Source: Schwartzia succinivorans DSM 10502 (GTDB lineage: Bacteria > Bacillota > Negativicutes > Selenomonadales > Selenomonadaceae). From it: DNA of 64,000 nucleotides. Made by a program: the position numbers and the translations under genes. The notes beneath the pieces were generated by a model, which was not told where the DNA came from, did no database searches, and saw nothing but the letters and a program-made list of their open reading frames with translations. The first letter of the stretch is position 1. Every line of letters starts with the position of its first letter. Shown here in pieces: positions 15,645 to 24,697 of the stretch. The stretch lies in the NCBI RefSeq assembly GCF_900129225.1, contig NZ_FQUG01000002.1:248001-312000 (forward strand). Direction: 5' to 3'.

Positions 15645-17036
15645 TCAGCGGAATATTTCCGCAAGACGCGAGACTGCTCCGTCAATTTTTTCCTTTGGAA
15701 TACCGGCGTAGTTTATGACAAGCTGAACATTTTTTTCACAGCAGGGCGCGTGACGGTAATCGTCAAAGAAGGACAGATGCAGCCCTGTTTTTTTAGCACG
15801 TTTTTTTATGCATTCCTTTGAAAGCGCGGTGTTAACCGTGAGAAGGAAATGAGTTCCTGCCTTGCGCTCTGTAACCAGGGAAAAATCATTAAGCGGAGAC
15901 CGTCTGATGGCATCGAGGATTGCCGTCCGCTGCATCCGGTAGTATTTTTTCATGCGGTTTATGTGTCTTTCGAAATATCCCCGTTTCAAAAACAGCGCCA
16001 GAGTGTACTGCTCAAAGCTGGAAACTGTGCAGGAATAAAAGCTTTGAGTTTTTTTGTATCTTTCCAAAAGCTTTTTGGGAAGCACCATGTAGCTGATCCG
16101 AAGCGACGGCACAAGCGTCTTGGAAAAGGTGTTAAGGTATATTACCCGGTTTTGTGTGTCCTGAGCGTACAGAGGAAGAATAAATTTTCCTGTGTAGCGG
16201 AACTCGCTGTCGTAATCGTCTTCGATAATGTAGCGTTTGCTTATGCGGTTAACCCATCTGAAAAGCTCTATGCGCCGCCCTACAGGCATGACGATACCCG
16301 TGGGGAAGTGATTGGCCGGGGAGACATGAACCACATCGGCTCCGCTTTCCTCCAGGGCATCAATGCAGAGTCCTGCATCGTCAATGGGAACATACTTCCA
16401 CGGGTTGCCGAAGCTCTGGGAAATCTCTCCGAATTTTTTATATCCGGGGTCTTCAATTGCGAAGGTTGTCGCAGGTCCGAAAAGCTGTAAAAGACGGCTG
16501 TAGAGATATTCTGTTCCTGCGCCTATGATAATCTGCTCAGGATCTACGTTCATGGCGCGGTTTGTGCGAAGATAGTCCGCGATTGCCCGGCGGAGAATAA
16601 AGAGACCATTCCATGGTATTGTCTGCCAAAGCTCCCTTTTGGATATGGAAAGAGTTTCTCTCATCAGCCGTGTCCACGCCGTCATAGGAAAGCTCTTGAG
16701 ACTGATGCGGTTGGCCTTAAAGTCCGCGAAGTAATCTGGTTCTGTTTTATCCTTTGCGGGAGCAGGTGCGGAGCTTTTTGGTATGCGGTAGCTGCTGACA
16801 TCCGCGGCGAAATAACCCTTCTTTTCCACGGAGGTTATGTAGCCCTCTGTGAGGAGCTGGGCGTACGCATTGGTCACGGTTATGACACCTATATTAAGAT
16901 GGCGGGCCAGTGTACGCTTGGATGGAAGACGTTCTCCCGAGCGTATTGCCCCGGTGATGATGTCTTCCCTGATGCACTGGTATAAATAATCATAAAGCGG
17001 TGCTTTGCCACGCTTTGAAAGGTCATAGGTAAGCAT
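15645..17036 (-). CDS. MocR/GabR-type PLP-dependent transcriptional regulator
   Basis: A 463-residue fusion of a GntR winged helix (about residues 1-75, YQCIREDIITGAIRSGERLPSKRTLA) with a fold-I aminotransferase-like domain (about 110-460). The PLP lysine is in YLNTFSKTLVPSLR and the cofactor-binding Asp/Tyr in IIEDDYDSEF. Such proteins bind PLP and sense amines or amino acids instead of catalysing transamination. It is divergent from an aldehyde dehydrogenase with a 105-base shared intergenic region carrying an inverted repeat. This parallels GabR, which activates genes for 4-aminobutyrate catabolism, though no gabT-like aminotransferase is adjacent. PdxR-like regulation of PLP synthesis is less likely here because no pdxST is present. 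Confidence 0.9.
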   Translation of the reverse strand: MLTYDLSKRGKAPLYDYLYQCIREDIITGAIRSGERLPSKRTLARHLNIGVITVTNAYAQLLTEGYITSVEKKGYFAADVSSYRIPKSSAPAPAKDKTEPDYFADFKANRISLKSFPMTAWTRLMRETLSISKRELWQTIPWNGLFILRRAIADYLRTNRAMNVDPEQIIIGAGTEYLYSRLLQLFGPATTFAIEDPGYKKFGEISQSFGNPWKYVPIDDAGLCIDALEESGADVVHVSPANHFPTGIVMPVGRRIELFRWVNRISKRYIIEDDYDSEFRYTGKFILPLYAQDTQNRVIYLNTFSKTLVPSLRISYMVLPKKLLERYKKTQSFYSCTVSSFEQYTLALFLKRGYFERHINRMKKYYRMQRTAILDAIRRSPLNDFSLVTERKAGTHFLLTVNTALSKECIKKRAKKTGLHLSFFDDYRHAPCCEKNVQLVINYAGIPKEKIDGAVSRLAEIFR

Positions 17037-17073
17037 GTGCGACTCCTTTTGGTGCTATGAAAATAATATTTAT

Positions 17074-17093
17074 TGGTTCTTTTGAGAGAACCA
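17074..17093. promoter_or_regulatory. Inverted repeat in the MocR/aldehyde dehydrogenase intergenic region
   Basis: TGGTTCT - 6 bases - AGAACCA, perfect arms. It lies upstream of the TATAAA (17101) that could be the -10 of the dehydrogenase and over the likely minus-strand promoter of the regulator, so one bound regulator could control both directions. Confidence 0.6.
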
Positions 17094-17141
17094 GAATCAT
17101 TATAAAATAAATGCCGTAAGCAAACAAGAGGAGGAATAATG

Positions 17142-18629
17142 ATGGCAAAAACAGAAATTCAGGAAAGATACGGTCTTTTTTATGATGGAGGCTGGCATGA
17201 TGCGTCGAACGGCGCGGTATTTGATTCAATAAATCCTGCAGACGGCTCAAAGCTGGCGCAGTGTGCGGAAGCAACAAAGGATGATGTGGAGGCGGCTGTA
17301 AAGAGTGCGTGGAAGGCCTTTAAGACGTGGAAGCATACCACTCCTGCGGAGCGTGCGGCACTTTTGAATAAGATTGCTGATATCATTGACGATAACGCAG
17401 AGCATCTTGCAATGGTTGAGACGCTGGATAACGGCAAGCCAATCCGTGAGACGATGAATGTTGATGTTCCTATGGCATCCGCGCATTTCAGATATTTTGC
17501 CGCATGTGTGGTATCCGACGAGGATAAGGCATCTGTACTCAATGAGCAGTTCCTTTCTATTATTCTCCGCGAGCCGATTGGAGTCGTTGGACAGATTGTT
17601 CCGTGGAATTTCCCGTTCCTTATGGCGGCATGGAAGCTTGCTCCTGTATTGGCTGCAGGTGACTGCACGGTACTGAAGCCGTCTAAGGAGACAAGTCTTT
17701 CGGTGCTGGAATTTGCGCGCCTTATCAAGGACGTTCTTCCGCCGGGAGTATTTAATGTTATCACCGGCGCAGGCTCACGGGCAGGACAGTATATGCTTGA
17801 GAATCCCGGCTTCAGCAAGCTGGCATTTACAGGCTCCACAGAGGTAGGAAGAAGCATCGGACTGGCTGCGGCGGAGCGGATTATTCCTGCAACGCTGGAG
17901 CTTGGCGGAAAGAGTGCTAATATTTTCTTCGATGACTGCAATTTTGAGCAGGCAGTTGACGGCGCGCAGCTTGGTATTCTTTTCAATCAGGGACAGGTTT
18001 GCTGTGCAGGTAGCCGTATTTTCGTGCAGGATACGCTGTACGATAAGTTTGTTCCTGCTCTCGTTGATGCCTTCAACAAGGTACAGGTCGGACTCCCCTG
18101 GGAGGACGGTACTCAGATGGGAGCGCAGATAAGTGAGGTTCAGCTTAAAAAGATTCTTGGTTATATCGAGCTGGCAAAGGAAGAAGGCGCAGAGGTTGCA
18201 TGCGGAGGAGAACGCTTCGCAGATGGTCCGCTTTCCAAGGGCTGCTTCATGCGTCCGACGCTTTTGACGAATGTGACAAATAATATGCGTGTGGCTCAGG
18301 AGGAAATTTTCGGACCTGTGGCATGTGTAATTAAATTCCACAGCGAGGACGAGGTCATCGCAATGGCAAACGACAGCGTGTACGGCCTTGGCGGTGCAGT
18401 GTGGACTAAGGATATAAACCGCGCCATCCGTGTGGCACGCAGCATAGAAACAGGACGTATGTGGGTAAATACCTACAATCAGATTCCCGAAGGCGCGCCA
18501 TTCGGCGGCTACAAGCAGAGCGGTATCGGCCGTGAAACTCACAAGGTTATGCTGGACCACTACACACAGATGAAGAATATAATGATAAATTTATCGGAGA
18601 AGCCGTCAGGCTTTTATCCGAATAAGTAA
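17142..18629 (+). CDS. NAD(P)-dependent aldehyde dehydrogenase
   Basis: Oxidises an aldehyde to a carboxylate. About 495 residues, the standard ALDH length. Glu253 in LELGGKSANI and the nucleophile Cys287 (GQVCCAGSR, next to a second Cys) are present, as are VPWNFPFLM, GSTEVGR, EEIFGPVACV and the C-terminal PFGGYKQSGIGRE. ATG 17142 is seven bases from GAGGAGG; ATG 17139 is only four away, and either may be used. The substrate is not evident; the divergent GabR-like regulator suggests an amine- or amino-acid-derived semialdehyde. Closed by a terminator shared with lrp. Confidence 0.93.
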   Translation: MAKTEIQERYGLFYDGGWHDASNGAVFDSINPADGSKLAQCAEATKDDVEAAVKSAWKAFKTWKHTTPAERAALLNKIADIIDDNAEHLAMVETLDNGKPIRETMNVDVPMASAHFRYFAACVVSDEDKASVLNEQFLSIILREPIGVVGQIVPWNFPFLMAAWKLAPVLAAGDCTVLKPSKETSLSVLEFARLIKDVLPPGVFNVITGAGSRAGQYMLENPGFSKLAFTGSTEVGRSIGLAAAERIIPATLELGGKSANIFFDDCNFEQAVDGAQLGILFNQGQVCCAGSRIFVQDTLYDKFVPALVDAFNKVQVGLPWEDGTQMGAQISEVQLKKILGYIELAKEEGAEVACGGERFADGPLSKGCFMRPTLLTNVTNNMRVAQEEIFGPVACVIKFHSEDEVIAMANDSVYGLGGAVWTKDINRAIRVARSIETGRMWVNTYNQIPEGAPFGGYKQSGIGRETHKVMLDHYTQMKNIMINLSEKPSGFYPNK

Positions 18630-18630
18630 A

Positions 18631-18665
18631 AAGAAAGCCCTGCATGAGCGGGGCTTTCTTTTTTA
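18631..18665. terminator. Bidirectional terminator between aldehyde dehydrogenase and lrp
   Basis: A 10-bp stem AAGAAAGCCC / GGGCTTTCTT with T tracts on both sides. It overlaps the last codon region of the minus-strand Lrp gene. Confidence 0.9.
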
Positions 18666-19109
18666 ATCAGGCTGTACGGACGGGCTGTCCGTTATTGTCG
18701 ATAGAATAACAATGGTCTGCGTTTTTACGACGCCGGGAGCATTTTTTATCCTTGTCAGAAGCTTTTCCAGTGTTCCGGTGTTTTCTGTCAGGATTTTCAG
18801 TGAGTAATCGAAATCTCCTGTTATGTAGTAGCATTCCTTTATCTCAGGCTCTGCCTTTGAAAGCTCCGCGAAACGGTCTCCGTGCTTCGGATTGTCGAAG
18901 CGGAGGAACATGAGTGCCATGAGGTGCTTGTTGAGCTTTGCGGGATCAAGTATTGTTGTATACTGCCTGATTACTCCCGAGGCCTCCAGCTTTTTCAGAC
19001 GTTCGCTGATTGCCGGAAGCGACAGGGCAATTTCTCCGGCAAGCTCGGAAAGGGTAGCCCGTGCATTTGCGGAAAGCAGTTTGAGTATTTTTTTATCAAT
19101 GTCGTCCAT
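18663..19109 (-). CDS. Lrp/AsnC family transcriptional regulator
   Basis: A 148-residue DNA-binding feast/famine regulator. The N-terminal HTH is DIDKKILKLLSANARATLSELA followed by the recognition helix ALSLPAISERLKKLEASGVI. The C-terminal RAM domain, which binds amino acids and mediates octamerisation, contains ALMFLRFDNP and ECYYITGDFDY. Convergent with the aldehyde dehydrogenase and divergent from the PBP gene. Its promoter region coincides with repeat copy D, whose TATAAT lies 45-50 bases upstream of the ATG. Confidence 0.93.
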   Translation of the reverse strand: MDDIDKKILKLLSANARATLSELAGEIALSLPAISERLKKLEASGVIRQYTTILDPAKLNKHLMALMFLRFDNPKHGDRFAELSKAEPEIKECYYITGDFDYSLKILTENTGTLEKLLTRIKNAPGVVKTQTIVILSTITDSPSVQPD

Positions 19110-19154
19110 GTTTTACGCCGCCCTTCATTGATGATATACTTATATCATATGTAA

Positions 19155-19194
19155 TTATAATGCCTTCAATCAGAGTTTGCCATAGGCAGACTCT
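19155..19194 (-). repeat. Dispersed promoter-like repeat, copy D
   Basis: Minus-strand reading: AGAGTCTGCC-TAT-GGCAAACTCT followed by GATTGAAGGCATTATAA. The imperfect palindrome and the tail match copy A almost base for base in the tail. The TATAAT-like end points at the Lrp gene. Confidence 0.85.
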
Positions 19195-19256
19195 TTACTG
19201 CGGCAAAATGCCGCGGGCAAATCCAAAACCGTTTTTGATGAAGGAGAGCAATACTA

Positions 19257-21242
19257 ATGGATATGGAGCGCCGCAGAGAGCTTGGAAAAGCGGAGCAAAA
19301 AAAGGTCAGCGCGCACATCGGTATAGGGGCCTTTATTCTCTGGTTGGGCTTGTTTGTTATTACGGTGCGCTACGGATGGCTGCAGCTGGTGCAGGGCGAT
19401 GCCATGGAGACAAGAATAAGGATGGAGTCAGGCGAGGAGCTGGTCAATCCTACGCCGAGGGGCCCGATTCTTGACAGAAACGGCCGCGAGCTGGCTGTAT
19501 CCCTGATGCTGAAATCACTCTTTGTAGACCCGAACAATGTACAGAACCCACAGGAGCTGGCGTCAAAGCTGGCACCACTGATAAATCTTCCCGAGCAGAA
19601 GATTCTTGATGCCGTAGCACAGGGCGGCGGCTTTGTCTGGGTAAAGCATTATCTTTCGACCGACGAGGTACAGGCGGTTAAAAAGTTAATACGTGATGAG
19701 GGATACAACTGCCTTGGGTTCAACGATGAGCTGAAGCGGTCATATCCGAACAATCTTCTGGCCGCAAATGTTCTGGGATTTGTGGGAACCGATGATGTTG
19801 GACTCGATGGTATCGAGCAGGCTTTTGATAAGCTCATAAAGGGAAGCCGTGAGGAGACCTTTGTTCAGACGGACAACTATCACGGTTTCCCAATACTCAG
19901 CTCTATTTTCTCCAAGAGAAGATACGAGGGGGATCAGTGCAAGACAATTCAGCTTACAATTGACAGTACCGCGCAGTTCATTGTGGAGCAGGCACTTGAT
20001 GAGGCAATGCTGGAAACCAGTCCGGAAAGTGTTACCGCAATCGTCATGAGGCCGAAGACTGGAGAGATTCTCGCCATGGCGTCAAGACCATCCTATGATC
20101 CGAACAAATTCGATGAGTATCCTGCGGAGGTCTGGAAAAATCATGCGGTGTCAGTGATTTATGAGCCGGGTTCAACATTCAAGTCGATAGTTGCGGCTGC
20201 AGCGCTGCAGGAAAAAATTGTCACACCTAATCAGGTATTTCATGACCCGGGATATGTAATGGTGTCTGAGCGCCGTATCCAAAACTGGAACGGTGAAAGC
20301 TTCGGCATGGTTACGTTTACGGACATAGTCAAGCATTCGCTTAATACGGGCTTTGCACAGGTCGGTCTTGACCTCGGAAGCAACAAGCTCACGGAATATG
20401 CGAAGCTTTTCGGATTCGGTGAGCCGACGGGAATAGAGCTTCCCGGTGAGGAAAGCGGTATTCTTTTTGACCCCGATGATATGCGTGATTCGGATATGGC
20501 AACGATGGCAATTGGGCAGTCAATAGCTGTTACGCCGCTGCAGCTTGTAACAGCAATGTCTGCCATAGCAAATGACGGTATTCTCATGAAGCCCCATATA
20601 GTGAAAAGCGTGTACAACGCGGATGGCTCTGTTTATTCAGAGACGAAGCCGCAGCAGGTACGCCGCGCCATAGAGTCTGTTACCGATAAGACACTGGTGG
20701 GACTCTTGGAGCAGGTTGTCGCAACAGGAGGCGGTGCAAAAGCACAGGTAAAGGGCTACCGTATTGCAGGCAAGACAGGTACTGCCGAGAAAGCACGTCA
20801 TGACGGCGCGGGCTATATGGACGGTCACTACATCGCATCCTTCTGCGGCTTTGCGCCTGTAGAGGATCCTGAGATATGTCTTCTGGTAGTTATTGATGAT
20901 CCGCTTGGTATCTATTACGGCGGACAGATTGCAGCGCCTGTGGCAAGCCGTATTTTCTCACAGCTTCTGCGGCATCTGCAGATTGAACCATCCAGCGACC
21001 CGTTCCAGGGCAGCGAAAAGGACAATGTAAAATCTGACGGAAGTCAGTCAGCTGAAATGCAGCGCGTAGTCGTACCTGAGGTTTCGGGGCTTGATGCCGC
21101 GGAAGCGTCGTTGCAGCTCGAGGCGGCAGGGCTTAAAATGCGCGCGGACGGTCACGGAATAGCCGTTGGACAGGACGTAGAACCGAATACGGTTGTCCCG
21201 CGGGGGAGTGTTGTGGTGGTAAAATTCGAGCCTAAAGGATGA
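19257..21242 (+). CDS. High-molecular-weight class B penicillin-binding protein with PASTA domain (FtsI/SpoVD type)
   Basis: Peptidoglycan transpeptidase, 661 residues. One membrane anchor at about residues 20-42 (ALFILWLG-type hydrophobic stretch) is followed by the PBP dimerisation domain with RGPILDRNG. The transpeptidase motifs are Ser306 in GSTFKS, SLN in HSLNTGF and Lys506 in KTGTAEK. A single PASTA domain ends the protein (VPEVSGLDAAEASLQLEAAG). The architecture is that of SpoVD or PBP2B-like cell-division transpeptidases; with no mra/mur cluster here it is probably an additional copy. AAGGAG precedes ATG 19257. Confidence 0.93.
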   Translation: MDMERRRELGKAEQKKVSAHIGIGAFILWLGLFVITVRYGWLQLVQGDAMETRIRMESGEELVNPTPRGPILDRNGRELAVSLMLKSLFVDPNNVQNPQELASKLAPLINLPEQKILDAVAQGGGFVWVKHYLSTDEVQAVKKLIRDEGYNCLGFNDELKRSYPNNLLAANVLGFVGTDDVGLDGIEQAFDKLIKGSREETFVQTDNYHGFPILSSIFSKRRYEGDQCKTIQLTIDSTAQFIVEQALDEAMLETSPESVTAIVMRPKTGEILAMASRPSYDPNKFDEYPAEVWKNHAVSVIYEPGSTFKSIVAAAALQEKIVTPNQVFHDPGYVMVSERRIQNWNGESFGMVTFTDIVKHSLNTGFAQVGLDLGSNKLTEYAKLFGFGEPTGIELPGEESGILFDPDDMRDSDMATMAIGQSIAVTPLQLVTAMSAIANDGILMKPHIVKSVYNADGSVYSETKPQQVRRAIESVTDKTLVGLLEQVVATGGGAKAQVKGYRIAGKTGTAEKARHDGAGYMDGHYIASFCGFAPVEDPEICLLVVIDDPLGIYYGGQIAAPVASRIFSQLLRHLQIEPSSDPFQGSEKDNVKSDGSQSAEMQRVVVPEVSGLDAAEASLQLEAAGLKMRADGHGIAVGQDVEPNTVVPRGSVVVVKFEPKG

Positions 21243-21327
21243 TATGCCGAGCCTTTTTCCGTCATGCTTTGTCAGCTGACGCTTGACGCAGGGATATTTT
21301 TCAAAAGAAGGAATAAGTATACAAAAT

Positions 21328-21369
21328 ACACCGCATGATTTCATTAAAATGGAAATGTGCGGTGTTTTT
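21328..21369 (+). terminator. Intrinsic terminator after the PBP gene
   Basis: Stem ACACCGCA / TGCGGTGT with a 22-base AT-rich loop, followed by T4. It separates the PBP gene from the dehydrogenase trio. Confidence 0.75.
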
Positions 21370-21408
21370 GTATGTGACTTGAGTCCTTTTGTCCCTGCCT
21401 CGTGTCTC

Positions 21409-21437
21409 TTGAAAAACAACATTTGACTCGTTACAAT
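21409..21437 (+). promoter_or_regulatory. Promoter of the FAD dehydrogenase trio
   Basis: TTGAAA at 21409-21414, 17-bp spacer, TACAAT at 21432-21437. The leader to the first ATG (21525) is about 80 bases and shows no riboswitch-like fold that I recognise. Confidence 0.65.
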
Positions 21438-21524
21438 ATATTTCGGAGCAAGACGCCCCGTGTTAAGCGGAGCATAGATAGTTATGGTTTTGTGGAAAAA
21501 TTACAAATGAAGGGGATTTACAGC

Positions 21525-22973
21525 ATGGAAAGACAGGCAGATGTTGTCGTCATCGGCGGCGGCATTACCGGAACAGCAATTCTTTCAGAGCTTGCGCGTT
21601 ATAATCTGCGCTGCGTTCTGGTGGAAAAGGAGCCGGATATTGCGGCAGGCACGACGAAGGCGAACAGTGCAATTCTGCATGCAGGATTTGATGCACCTAC
21701 GGGAAGCTTCAAGGCGAAAATGAATGTGAAGGGCAATGCTCTTTATCATGAGCTGGAAAAGGAGCTTAACCTTGATATTAAATGGACGGGTTCCTTTGTC
21801 GTTGCATTTGATGATGACGGAGTCGAAACGCTGAAGGAGCTCAAGACGCGCGGCGAGGCGAACGGCGTTCCGGGGCTTGAAATCTGGGACGGTGCCAAGG
21901 TGCGCGAAAAGGAGCCGAATCTCAGCAAGGATATCAAGGCAGCTCTTTGGGCACCGACTGCAGGAATCTGCTGGCCCTTCGGTGCGGCACAGGCTTTTGC
22001 CGAGAATGCTGTTATTAACGGGGCAGAGGTGCTCCGCGACTGTGAGGTTACAGGGATTACTGTTAAGGACGGTCGTGTGGAGGCTGTTGAGACCTCCGAG
22101 GGACCAATCAAAGCAAAGTATGTTGTTAACGCCGCAGGCGTTTATGCTGATAAAATTTCTGCGATGGCAGGCGATAACAGCTTTACCGTCAAACCGCGCA
22201 AGGGCGAATACGTGCTCTTCGACAAAACTGCGCAGAAATCAATGGTAAGCGGAATAGTTTTCCCTGTTCCGACGAAAACCTCCAAAGGTATTCTCGTCTG
22301 CGCGACGACGCATGGCAATGTCTTTATCGGACCTAACGCACAGGAGCTTGATGATAAAGAGGATTTGTCTGTTACAAGCGCAGGTATGGATGAGATTTTT
22401 GCAGGCGCGAGAAAGCTTTGCCCTGAGATTCCGGGCGGTGCGGCTATCACAGAATTTGCAGGACTTCGTGCCGCATCATCGACAGGGGATTTTGTGCTTG
22501 GCAAGTCAAAGGTAGAGGGACTGCTGCAGGCAGCAGGAATACAGTCACCGGGGCTCACCTCTGCTCCCGCAATCGCTCAGTATATTGCTGAAATCATTGT
22601 CGGAGAGACAGGCGCTGAAAAGCGCGGTGATTACAAAAAAGGCCGTCCTGAGGAGCCTGTATTCCGTGAACTGGATGATGAGGCAAAGGCTGCGCTCATT
22701 AAGAAGGATTCCCACTACGGACGTATCATCTGCCGCTGTGAGACAATCACTGAGGGAGAGATTGTAGACGCAATCAACCGCCCCTGCGGCGCGCGTACGG
22801 TAGACGGAGTAAAACGCCGCACACGCGCAGGTATGGGCCGCTGCCAGGGTGGCTTCTGCGGACCGCGCGTAATTGAAATTCTTTCACGCGAGCTCGGTAT
22901 TTCTGTGCCTGAGGTGCGGAAGGACGGCGTGAAATCATATATGTACTATGAGAAGGAAGGTGCGGCAGAATGA
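21525..22973 (+). CDS. FAD-dependent glycerol-3-phosphate dehydrogenase-like oxidoreductase with BFD [2Fe-2S] domain
   Basis: About 482 residues. The DAO-type FAD domain begins ADVVVIGGGITGTAILSELA, with further family motifs GTTKANSAILHAGFD, NAAGVYADKIS and TEFAGLRAAS. After about residue 390 comes a BFD-like ferredoxin domain with four cysteines (ICRCETITEGEIVDAI and GRCQGGFCGPR). This matches the GlpA-like subunit of the three-gene anaerobic dehydrogenases found in Firmicutes and Thermotogae. ATG 21525 has AAGGGGA eight bases upstream; the frame is open to 21402 but that overlaps the promoter. Stop and next start overlap (ATGA). Confidence 0.9.
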   Translation: MERQADVVVIGGGITGTAILSELARYNLRCVLVEKEPDIAAGTTKANSAILHAGFDAPTGSFKAKMNVKGNALYHELEKELNLDIKWTGSFVVAFDDDGVETLKELKTRGEANGVPGLEIWDGAKVREKEPNLSKDIKAALWAPTAGICWPFGAAQAFAENAVINGAEVLRDCEVTGITVKDGRVEAVETSEGPIKAKYVVNAAGVYADKISAMAGDNSFTVKPRKGEYVLFDKTAQKSMVSGIVFPVPTKTSKGILVCATTHGNVFIGPNAQELDDKEDLSVTSAGMDEIFAGARKLCPEIPGGAAITEFAGLRAASSTGDFVLGKSKVEGLLQAAGIQSPGLTSAPAIAQYIAEIIVGETGAEKRGDYKKGRPEEPVFRELDDEAKAALIKKDSHYGRIICRCETITEGEIVDAINRPCGARTVDGVKRRTRAGMGRCQGGFCGPRVIEILSRELGISVPEVRKDGVKSYMYYEKEGAAE

Positions 22974-24232
22974 GCGAAATGTATGACATTATAATAGTCG
23001 GAGGCGGCCCTGCAGGGCTTTCTGCCGCTCACAGCGCTGTAAAGAACGGCGCGAAAAAAATTATTGTGCTTGAGCGTGACCGTGAGGCAGGTGGAATCCT
23101 GCAGCAGTGTGTCCATAACGGCTTCGGCCTTCATCACTTCAAGGAGGAGCTTACGGGCCCGGGCTATGCGCAGCGCTGCTACGACCTCATCAAGGACTGC
23201 CCTGAGGTTGAGGTTCTCGTTGATACAATGGTTCTTGAGGTGCATGACAACAAAGAGGTCATTGCCGTGAATCCTGAGCGCGGCCTTATGAAGCTTCAGG
23301 CAAAGACAGTCATCCTCACCATGGGCTGCCGTGAGCGTACCCGCGGTGCAATCCGTATCCCGGGCTATCGTCCGGCGGGTGTTTATACCGCAGGCGCGGC
23401 ACAGCGTATGGTCAACATGGAAGGCTATATTCCGGGACACAAGATTGTCATTCTTGGCTCAGGTGATATCGGACTTATCATGGCACGCCGTATGTCCCTT
23501 GAGGGCTGCAAGGTACAGGCAGTTCTTGAAATCTGCCCGTTCTCCAACGGTCTTACGAGAAATATTGTTCAGTGCCTGAACGATTACGATATTCCTCTTT
23601 ACCTTTCTCATACGATTACAGGCATCAAAGGAAAGGACCGCGTAGAGGGAATTACGGTTTCCAAGGTGGACGACAAAATGCGTCCGATTCCGGGAACGGA
23701 ATTTGATATCGAATGCGATACGGTGCTTCTGTCCGTCGGACTTATCCCTGAGAATGAGATTTCCAGAGAGCTTGGCATTGAACTGCATCCGCGGACGAAT
23801 GGCCCTGTTGTTGACCAGCACCGTGAAACCAGCATGACGGGAATTTTTGCTGCAGGCAATGTTGTTCACGTACACGACCTTGTGGATTTTGTTTCCGATG
23901 AAGCTGAGATTGCGGGAAAATACGCGGCACTTACGGCACTTGGCAAAAATGCGGCTTCTGACCGTGATCTGGCTGTTACGCCGGGTGCGGGCGTCAATAC
24001 CTGTGTTCCGCAGCATCTCCGCCTGAGCAGTGAGAGCGAAGCCGTCCGTCTTTTTATGCGTGCTGCACAGCCTAAGCGCAAGGTGAAGCTCTCTATTATG
24101 AGCGGCGGCCAGGAAGTAATGAAAAAAATTCTTCCCGTTGTTAAGCCGAGTGAAATGATTTCCGTAGAAATTCCTGCGGAAAAAACTGCCGCGCTGTCGG
24201 ATGATATCACGGTTTCGATTGAGGAGGCATAA
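22970..24232 (+). CDS. FAD/NAD-dependent oxidoreductase, second subunit of the trio (GlpB-like)
   Basis: A 420-residue pyridine-nucleotide-disulfide-oxidoreductase-fold protein. The FAD motif is IIVGGGPAGLSAAHSAV, the NAD-binding motif ILGSGDIGLIMARR is near residue 160, and GIFAAGNVVHVHDLVDFVS closes the FAD site. A CxxC-type redox pair is not visible at the usual place, but GILQQCVHNGFG and MGCRERTRGA are family signatures. Coupled to the GlpA-like gene by ATGA and three bases from DUF1667. The likely role is to pass electrons between NAD(H) and the dehydrogenase subunit. Confidence 0.88.
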   Translation: MSEMYDIIIVGGGPAGLSAAHSAVKNGAKKIIVLERDREAGGILQQCVHNGFGLHHFKEELTGPGYAQRCYDLIKDCPEVEVLVDTMVLEVHDNKEVIAVNPERGLMKLQAKTVILTMGCRERTRGAIRIPGYRPAGVYTAGAAQRMVNMEGYIPGHKIVILGSGDIGLIMARRMSLEGCKVQAVLEICPFSNGLTRNIVQCLNDYDIPLYLSHTITGIKGKDRVEGITVSKVDDKMRPIPGTEFDIECDTVLLSVGLIPENEISRELGIELHPRTNGPVVDQHRETSMTGIFAAGNVVHVHDLVDFVSDEAEIAGKYAALTALGKNAASDRDLAVTPGAGVNTCVPQHLRLSSESEAVRLFMRAAQPKRKVKLSIMSGGQEVMKKILPVVKPSEMISVEIPAEKTAALSDDITVSIEEA

Positions 24233-24234
24233 GC

Positions 24235-24606
24235 ATGGCAACAGAGAAAAAAATGCTTAACTGCATCATGTGTCCGATGGGCTGCGAGCTCACTGTGACA
24301 ATAGAGGACGGAGCTGTTACGGAGGTCACGGGCAATACATGCCCGCGCGGAGCAAAATACGGACATGATGAAATAATGTCACCGACGCGTATGCTTACCA
24401 CTACAGTAAAAGTTGAAGGCGGACAGCTTGCGCTGCTGCCTGTAGTATCAAAGAGCGTCCTTCCAAAGGGGAAAATCCTCGACTGTGCCAAGGAGCTTAA
24501 AAAGGTAACCGTAAAGGCTCCTGTAAAGGCCGGCGACGTTGTGGCTGCAGATATTCTCGGACTTGGTATTGATATCGTAGCAAGCCGGGATATGGCCGCA
24601 GTCTGA
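24235..24606 (+). CDS. DUF1667 protein, small Cys-containing subunit of the trio
   Basis: A 123-residue cytosolic protein. Four cysteines at the N-terminus (LNCIMCPMGCELTV and TCPRGAKYG) resemble a molybdopterin-oxidoreductase-type cluster motif and are the hallmark of DUF1667. The rest is a small beta-rich domain ending in DIVASRDMAAV. Its invariable association with the two FAD subunits indicates the electron-transfer third subunit of the dehydrogenase. GAGGAGG before the ATG is in the end of the previous gene. Confidence 0.9.
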   Translation: MATEKKMLNCIMCPMGCELTVTIEDGAVTEVTGNTCPRGAKYGHDEIMSPTRMLTTTVKVEGGQLALLPVVSKSVLPKGKILDCAKELKKVTVKAPVKAGDVVAADILGLGIDIVASRDMAAV

Positions 24607-24640
24607 AAGAATATTTCAGTATAACCCTGAACAGATACAT

Positions 24641-24695
24641 AGCTCCTTTTCTATCTGTGTTACAATATTAGTAACAGATAGAAAAGGAGCTTTTT
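24641..24695 (+). terminator. Long terminator hairpin containing the Shine-Dalgarno of the next gene
   Basis: Arms 24641-24663 and 24671-24691 pair over 21 bp with a two-base bulge, around ATATTA-type loop sequence; T5 follows. The right arm contains AAAAGGAG, which sits eight bases before ATG 24698. Folding therefore both ends transcription of the dehydrogenase trio and hides the ribosome-binding site of the HAD gene in any read-through transcript. Confidence 0.85.
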
Positions 24696-24697
24696 AT

